64,000 nt of DNA from Protula sp. h YS-2021 (taxonomy: Eukaryota > Annelida > Polychaeta > Sabellida > Serpulidae): positions 102,596,558 to 102,660,557 of the forward strand of contig OX457025.1 of NCBI GenBank assembly GCA_949752745.1, read 5' to 3'. Positions 57,401 to 64,000 of this stretch are shown piece by piece. The notes beneath the pieces are model-generated. The model was not told the origin of the DNA and made no database searches. It saw only the letters and a program-made list of their open reading frames with translations. The translations under genes and the position numbers were made by a program. The number at the start of each line of letters is the position of its first letter. The stretch's first letter is position 1.

Positions 57401-58884
57401 CAACTTTGAGTTTTCGATATCTATTCAAGGTCTCTATTCAAAGATGCATCACTGACGTCGATAAGACGCCGGAGATAGTTGGCCTTTGGTTGTATCAAAG
57501 ACGTTGGTTAGACGTTGACCTTTACTCGCCACAAATTACAATCAAAGCACAACCCGAGTTAATATTGTGGTTTGGTGATTGTCACAACCTCAATAAACAT
57601 TGAATCGACCTTTCTGGGTCCCCTATAATTTGAGGAGCGAGAAGAAACAAGCAACAAACTACAGGCAATATAGCGGATCATGGGACACCACCATCTGCAA
57701 CATTTTATTACATACGCATTTCTCATAAAGAGTCAATGCAGCATTGATTGTTCTGCTCCATTTATATGATTCACTGAACGAATCAACGGACAGCAAATAG
57801 TAAATAGAGAGACAAGTTCTTGGAAGTCAGAGAATTCTCTTTTTACAAGTACCTGTTTGGCCGCAGCGATCATGAAATCTCTCTCCTCAAACTCCCACAT
57901 GATTGGCACGGGAAGAATCCACAACACTTCATGCAGCAAAGGCCTCCTGTTCCAGAAATTCACCACCAAAAAGCCAATGTTTAGAAGTGTATAATTTGCA
58001 ATATTTAATTTTTTAAATGTTTACTTTGGAATATATTTCAAACATTCAAACGTCAAAAACTCACGTAGTTACATGGGACTTCAGGTATACAGTTTATTCA
58101 GTTATATGCGCATCACTACTATTTTGTTAGTAAAGTAAGAATTGTCATACGAGTCATTTATTTGCTAATATTACTAAATCAATAACTGATACTAATGGCT
58201 TCGTTAATGATTTCGATAATACTAGCTTCGTATTGCACATAGTTGCATTATTACACTCAGGGATTTTCAACAAAAGTTTTAATTTGCAAAGGGGCACAAT
58301 ATGCTGCATGCAAGTACTTCTTGTTGGGCTTGAATGATTTCAGTAATTGTGTTGTCAGTTGGTCAGTTCTATGATATTTTCGGTGGGCGATAATAGGCAA
58401 CATTGGAGACAATGCAAGAAAGTTGTGATTTTGCTTTTCAAGTGCAGCAATCAATTCGATTACCCAAAAATATGATAAATATTTTATTTTCTGGTTGTGG
58501 TTTGACGTTCTATCAACGTCGAGTTTGGGTTGATTATGCGAGCCTATAATTTCTGCTTACCCTTCCAACAACATAGGATATGTGTATAATAAATTTTCAT
58601 GGATATTTTATAATCACTTTTGAAATTCTAAAATTCCCATACTTAATGTGGAAATACAAGTGCAACAAGGACTACATGCCAACTAAATTCCTATCTCAAA
58701 GCTTGGTGTGGCCAGAAATTGAGTAACAACAAAGTAACTAGAAATAAACATACTCTCCGAGCTCAGCGTTTTCAATCCGCTCGAGGCAATGGTTTTTTAA
58801 TTTTCTCAACACATCGGCATATAGGTCGAGTGTATTTTTACCAATTCCCGACTGATTACGGAACACACTGGTCAAGTCAAATGT
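54410..58884 (-). CDS. HSPA12-like divergent Hsp70 with C-terminal membrane anchor (last 4 exons)
   Basis: This Hsp70-fold ATPase is of the HSPA12 type. Exons on the - strand are 58884-58754, 57946-57853, 56405-56231 and 55584-54410; phases match throughout (524 aa). Landmarks: TLDLYADVLRKLKNH (exon 1 here), VLWILPVPIMW in place of the usual 'W-V-I-T-V-P-A-I-W', EGDAAFAFCHEL, VLVIDAGG joined to KTVD (the phosphate-2 loop), then EAVYLAGGFASCVYFQEKVR and NPEQGVLRGAIAY. The last 40 residues form a predicted transmembrane hairpin or span (IIAGVITLVAIVLL, INFFLACVIAYLLY), unusual for HSPA12. The N-terminal exons with the phosphate-1 loop are not found and may lie beyond 58.9 kb. HSPA12 families are strongly expanded in bivalves. 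Confidence 0.85.
56410..56705. repeat. TAATCC/GGATTA-rich palindromic repeat
   Basis: Many GGATTA/TAATCC and AAGCTTAAG motifs in both orientations with imperfect inverted ends. A MITE-like element in an intron of the HSPA12-like gene. Confidence 0.45.
57010..57600. repeat. Dispersed ACGTTG-rich repeat, copy D, with 3 x 29-bp tandem
   Basis: GTATCAAAGACGTTGGTTAG and AAAGCACAACCCGAGTTAAT match copy A. At 57145-57240 a unit containing CCAATCACAGTACAACAC is repeated three times. Confidence 0.6.
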
Positions 58885-59944
58885 CTGAAAAAGAAACACA
58901 ATAACCACAGTAAGTACAAAGTAAATAACCACAGTAAGTACAAAGCAAATAACCATAGTTAGTACAAAGTTAACAGTACCTTGTGGGTAGAGTTTTCACA
59001 TCTGGTTGATTCAATGGTCTATGGAAAAAAATATTTCCGTGCAAAATTATCTAAAATATAATAATTTGCGCTTTTGAAGCTTATTCCGCTTGCTGAGAGC
59101 TCATGTCGCAGAAACATTGAAAAATACATTGTATCCTAGAACAAAATTCAACCATATATTAAAACACACACAAAAATAATATTTTCACAATTACATTCTT
59201 CCTTCAACGATATAACATAGATAATGATTAGCAAGGTGTCCAAATTACTCAAGATACACAATAATGACTTAATTAGTCAACTTTGCAAATATTTGTTGGT
59301 TATATAAGCCATCAAAGTTTTAGGGCCTAATTGCAAGGTTATTCGGATTTTTTTTTTAAATCCAGAAATTTCGGCATGATCCAATTGCTATCCGGTCATA
59401 GATCAAATTCTGGTATGTTATCCTGCTGACATCAAAATCGATATATCGAACTTGTTTTCTCTAGATTTTGGCCAATTAGCACACTTTCTTATATTCTGAA
59501 TTAAGAGTCTGAATAGCTTTGTTCTTTTACTTCATCAGAAGGGGTTTCTAATTTTGACACTTTATTAAATAATCAATATGCATGGGTTCTTGACCTTAGC
59601 TGGTTACTGAGGCACAACATTGCATTCTGGGAAATTGCGCTTATTATACTTATTATATTTTATTTGAATTATTGTTTTAAACTGACAGAATTCTCGAACA
59701 GATGGATTCCTGAGAGTCGTGACGTAATCACTCGTGGTTTCTCAGCCAAGAAACCATCTGTTCTTGAAGTATCTCTGTTTTAGGAAAAGATAAACCTGTC
59801 TGATGGCTATTTGTTTATTGGCCACTTATCCAATGGAAACTTGTCAGGTTGCTAGTTGGCACGCCTAAAAGTGAGACAATTAAGGGTGGATAGATAACTA
59901 GTATATAGACATTAGTGGTCAATTACTAGATAAACGGTATATAT

Positions 59945-60240
59945 ACAGAAAGTGTGGGGGAAGTCAAATAACTGGTATACGGACAGTAAGGATGAGAGGG
60001 CCAGATAACTGGTGTACAGATAGTATAGGATTAAGGCAGATTACTGGTATACAGACAGTAAGGGCGAGATGGCGGATTACTGGTATACAAACTGTAAGGG
60101 AGAGGTGACAGAATACTGGTATACAGACTGTAAGTGTGAGGTGGCAGATTACTGGTATGCAGACAGTAAGGGTGAGGTGGCGGATTACTGGTATACAGAC
60201 TGTAAAGGAGAGGTGGCGGATTACTGGTATACAGACTGTC
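59945..60240. repeat. ~36-bp minisatellite, ~8 copies
   Basis: Units of GAGGTGGCGGATTACTGGTA and TACAGACTGTAAG. The length is a multiple of three, so both strands show spurious repetitive ORFs. Confidence 0.9.
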
Positions 60241-60249
60241 AATTTAAAC

Positions 60250-62870
60250 AGTATTATTTAATTTCTCGAACAATTTGAAAGAACAATACCAGATACTGAA
60301 ACATTTATCGCATTCGGGATTAGACAATTGAAGAGATACGAAATTAGATGTTTCGCAGACAGAAGGAGCCATGTCTGTTACGGTGCATTTCTAATGACAT
60401 TCTACCGAAGACAGCTGAAAGATTGCGCCATTGCTTGTCCAAATTACGCGGGTTAGTCACATAGTAAAATTCACATAGTAAAATTCATATTTGGGTCTGA
60501 AAAATTGTGTCTAGTGTCAGGCACATGAAAGTCCTAAAGAGGTTTTCTTTTACCGAAGCTTCTGAAAGGTTTTCTTTTTCCTTTTATTTATTTATTTATT
60601 TCTTTATTTTTGTTTTGTTTGCTTTTCTTCGATTTGTGCCGCTTTTCCCACAGCTCCCCCAAAATGGCGAAATGGAAAAGAAAATGACATCGCACATGGA
60701 GTCTTGATCCAACCAATAAAAATCTTTCTCTGCCATCAGCAACGTATTATGGCGTCACGAAGTTTTCAAAAGTAAATATCTCGAAAACTTTGACAATTAA
60801 GAAAGTTATAACACTTATAGCTGAGAGTGAGAGCTCCTTCTTACCGCTAAAAAAATTATCATCAACGTCGTATGACTCCACGTGTTCAAAACCTGATATC
60901 TCGTTATAACACTGTTTTTAGACTTAGTCTGTGACCCACATTTTTAACCGCTGATGTAATTACAACGTTATTTTATTATTTTGGGCACTTCTACCAATAA
61001 TTTAGCATCATTTTATACAGAAAATAATAAACTCAAAGAAGTGTATTGATATTTAAGCAATTTAATAAGCTAGGTGTGTTTCTTCATTTATCATAAAACC
61101 GACACGTTTTCTTTTTGCGTCCCATAAAGAAAAAAGTTTTGTTGATGATTATTTTTGTGTCCGAAAAGTGGCTTTTTATTATTAATTTTGAAAGAGACTG
61201 AAAGACTCAAGGAGTTATTGTGTTACGAAGATATCTCAATAAGCCTTAGTAAGGGGTGGGTGGGGCACAGTGAAGAGGAGAAAGGGCGGATAGAGGTAGG
61301 TTGCGACAACATATGTGATGAATGTGGAGGCAGATGTGTCTAACTGCTAGAGAAACGCACGGAAAGGACCCCTCATAACGACCATTATTTTAGTTGTGTC
61401 AATTTTATATAATGGTACTGCTCCTAGAGTTGCCATTGGTCGCAATATAATGCTGTAAATGTACGACTGATTCCACTCAGTGTGTGTGGGGTGGGTTGGG
61501 GAGGGAGAAGAATTTTTTTTATTTGGGCCATTCGCTAATTTTCCAAATTGAAGGAAACGAAACCGCGTTTTCATAAAAAAGTGGCTGCTCCTATAAATTC
61601 TTGACATGAGGATTGTCAGCATGGGAAATAATTTTTTGAGTAGCACTTTCAGCTGCTCGTCAGCAAAATCGGTCTAGTTTATTTGCTCGATCAGATTGTG
61701 CATTACATTTATGATAACTTGAAAATTAAATAAACGTTGTGATTTTGTTTTACTTTTTTTCTGCGTCAGTTCTGCGTCAGTACTGCGTAAGTACTGCAAT
61801 GAAACGCCAGAGTACAAGAATGTGACATTTTTTTCTTACATATTCATATCTTAGGTGAATAGACTGAAGTGTTGATCAATGGTGTCATGTGCGTAATGAT
61901 TTAGAAATCATAAGATCACTTCACAAAACACTCCTCATATCCGTTTAATCAGATATTGTTTTGCTTCTATGCTGCAAGAGAATGTTAAATAAAAGTTTTC
62001 TCTTTAAACTGGAAATTTGTATTATATTTGTATTATATAAACGACGCAGCCAGACAAACAAAATGTTTAAATTTCTTTTTACTTTTTAGTGGTTTTATGA
62101 CAACAACTTGAATATTTCGGACAAGTGTTTATTTTGAACGCTGCACTGATTTTTTCAGACCTATTTTTAGGTTTAAGTGAATCAACAAGTCGTTATTTCG
62201 GGCAAAGTTATTATCTTTATTGCAGTCCGCGCGCAACGGTAATTTTGTTTAAAAAGAGGGTACGTTCATCTAGTACTCTGCGTTTTATCCAGTACTTCGC
62301 GGTGGCTGACAAAAAAAGGAGAGTGAGGGAGAGGGTGGGGGGGGGGGTGTTCTTGCATAATTCACACCCGTGTTCTTCATCTAAGAATGTGGTATAGTTT
62401 CAACCTAAGCTCTCGGCGTTACGAGGTCGTTTTGAAAAGTCACGATCATGCATTGTATGCAGTTGGTACGGAAACGCCATCCTCCTCCCTCCCCCTACCA
62501 GCCCGAGCTATGTGTCTATTGTAGATAATGTCAAGAAGAATATCTCAGCCAAAATGAATGTTTGCTTGTCAGTCAATTTAATGAGGCCTGTATCAAGCAG
62601 GTCACGTGCACAGAAGTGTCTGATATTGTAATTTAAGGGTTAACGGCTAGCTAATTTGAGAAGATGGTACATTGTAACGTTTCAAACAATGCTGATCCTT
62701 TTTCATTTTTAGATCCCCCTTTGTTTTGGTAATGGACCGATCTCAGAAAACAGTGTTCATTGTGGGGCTCAACACTGTGTGTATAATGTTAATGGGAAAG
62801 TTGGTGAGATCCGCTGATATAGGCCTTTATAGCTGAGTCAATCATCTCGCGTTCTTACTATTGATGTTGC
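60250..62870. other. No gene recognised
   Basis: AT-rich sequence with short, unsupported frames. The N-terminal HSPA12 exons would be expected on the - strand here or beyond, but I find none. Confidence 0.45.
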
Positions 62871-62879
62871 CGACATTCC

Positions 62880-63650
62880 CACGATACAACATCTTTTGCT
62901 GACCAACCCCCCCCCCCCCACCAAGTGAGTAGTATGAAATGGGGGGTTCTGCTGCAGTCAATCATCGTGATGTCATCAATCACGTGATCAATTAAGTTAA
63001 TTAAGTCAATTAAGCCAATTAAGTTCCGCCCACTTTCACCTGTCAATCATTGTGACATGAGACGCCATAATGACGTCATAATAGGCGTTGCCATGGTAAC
63101 AAAGTGTTGAAAAAGAAACTATCTGCACAGGTGGTTGTATGCATAATTGTAACATGCCGCCATTTTAACTTTGTAAAAAGTAAAAAATTGAGATAACTTC
63201 CGTTATAGTTGCCCGATTTGCCTGAAAATTTCACTGTTTGATTCAGTTTTATGTAAAGTTTTAACATTAAGTTGTCACAGGCTATTTGCGCAGCTGGCTG
63301 TATGCATAATTACATTCCGCCATTTTAACTTTGTAAAAAGTGAAAAAGTGTGATAACGCTATAGTTGGTTGATTTGCATAAAACTTTCACTGTTTGGTTC
63401 AGTTTTATATCTAGTTTTGTTATAATGTAGTCATGGGCTATTTGCACAGCTGGCTGTATGCATATTTGTAACATTCCGCCATTTAACCTTTGCAAAAAGT
63501 GGAAAAGTGTGATAACTTTCGTTATGGTTGACCGATTTGAATGACAATTTCACCATTGGATTCAGTTTGATGTCTTAGTTTACAGTAGTTTGCATAGATG
63601 GTTGTTGGAATGGCGCGCGCCCACCATTCAAACATGTGTTCAAATTATTT
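62880..63650. repeat. Polinton-end-like block with tandem ~165-bp units
   Basis: A C-run, GTCAATCAT and CACCTGTCAATCATTGTGAC, ATGACGTCATAAT and GCGTTGCCATGGTAACA recall the Polinton's terminal repeats (C-runs, TCAATCATCATGA, CTGTCAATCAGTGT, CCATGGCAACAG). Three tandem units containing CAGCTGGCTGTATGCAT match 32447-32600 in inverse. It may be the end of a second, related element that continues past 64 kb, or an isolated terminal fragment. Confidence 0.6.
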
Positions 63651-63724
63651 TTTAGGAACATATTGATCACGTGATTGATGACGTCTTGGTGAATGACTGC
63701 AGGAGAATCCCCTTTTCATACTAC

Positions 63725-64000
63725 TCCCCAGGCTTGAAACCAGGCGGGAAATTAAGATTGAGCCACACCCCTCTCCAGGCGGGAAACTAAGATTAAGCTC
63801 CACCCCTTTCCAGGCGAGAAATTGAGATTGAGCCCTACCTCTCCCCAGGCGGGAAATTGAGATTGAGCCACACCCCTCCCCAGGCGGGAAACTGAGATTG
63901 AGTCCCACCCCTTTCCAGGCGAGAAATTGAGATTGAGCCCCATCCTTCCCCCAGGCGGGAAATTGAGATTGAGCCACACCCCTCTCCAGACTGGAAAATG
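63725..64000. repeat. ~40-bp minisatellite (CCAGGCGGGAAATTGAGATT type)
   Basis: Seven copies of a unit containing CAGGCGGGAAATTGAGATTG and AGCC(A/C)CACCCCT. The array runs to the window's edge. Its ORFs are spurious. Confidence 0.9.

Noticed and set aside
58257..58454. 65-codon - strand ORF between HSPA12-like exons
   Set aside because: It opens cleanly but has no splice sites in phase with the gene and no family I can name. It may be a transposon scrap.
59690..59775. Inverted repeat around GAACAGATGG / CCATCTGTTC
   Set aside because: A real short hairpin, but too small and degenerate to assign to an element or regulatory role.
60069..60278. Repetitive ORF with YWYTDCKGEV units
   Set aside because: By-product of a minisatellite whose unit length is a multiple of three.

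Overview
The window is animal nuclear DNA: AT-rich, full of GT-AG introns, microsatellites, tRNA-derived repeats and DNA and LINE transposon remains. Two host genes can be read well. One is a RIG-I-like receptor (RLR), an antiviral RNA helicase. The other is a divergent Hsp70 of the HSPA12 type. That pairing, with expanded repeats and a Polinton, suggests a marine invertebrate, possibly a bivalve mollusc. That is inference; no species can be named from the sequence alone.

Layout. 1-3151 is a foldback transposon with roughly 1-kb inverted arms, each carrying a tRNA-like module. 3.2-11 kb holds minisatellites, two tRNA-like genes, TGACGTCA clusters, a TA-flanked MITE and no convincing gene. 11157-43385 (+) is a complete RLR gene: 15 exons with fully consistent phases, 793 codons, one N-terminal CARD, a DECH helicase with pincer, and a zinc-binding C-terminal domain. 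44-50 kb contains a dead LINE (-), a duplicated exon and the 3' ends of one or two unrecognised genes. 54410-58884 (-) holds the last four exons of the HSPA12-like gene, with a second diverged copy of its C-terminal membrane tail just downstream. 59-64 kb is repeats; the last kilobase resembles the end region of the Polinton.

The main discovery is a complete Polinton/adintovirus-like element of 17,058 bp (16718-33775) inside intron 4 of the RLR gene, between the exons for helicase motif I and motif II. It begins AGT, ends ACT, and is flanked by a perfect 6-bp duplication (CAAGAT). Its left half (+) encodes a protein-primed family B DNA polymerase, a PC4-like single-strand DNA-binding protein and three probable relatives. 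Its right half (-) encodes, in transcription order, early-type genes (an unknown 144-aa protein, a PC4-like/zinc protein, a small spliced gene and a NADAR-domain gene split over two overlapping frames). A late-type block follows: integrase with chromodomain, packaging ATPase, small proteins, a cysteine-rich MG protein with a myristoylation motif, penton, a basic pX/pVI-like protein, major capsid protein and adenain-type protease. Several neighbours in the late block overlap by exactly ATGA. The two halves converge on facing AATAAA signals around 23.55 kb.

The element has its own promoters: TATA boxes ahead of most units, and a 260-bp promoter cassette present in inverted copies at both ends, each with a palindromic TGCTGA(G/C)TCAGCA site (Maf/AP-1 type). 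How they work together is inferred from the families: polymerase with terminal-repeat origins for replication, integrase for insertion, capsid block plus ATPase and protease for virions, and NADAR and PC4-like proteins for host interaction and template handling.
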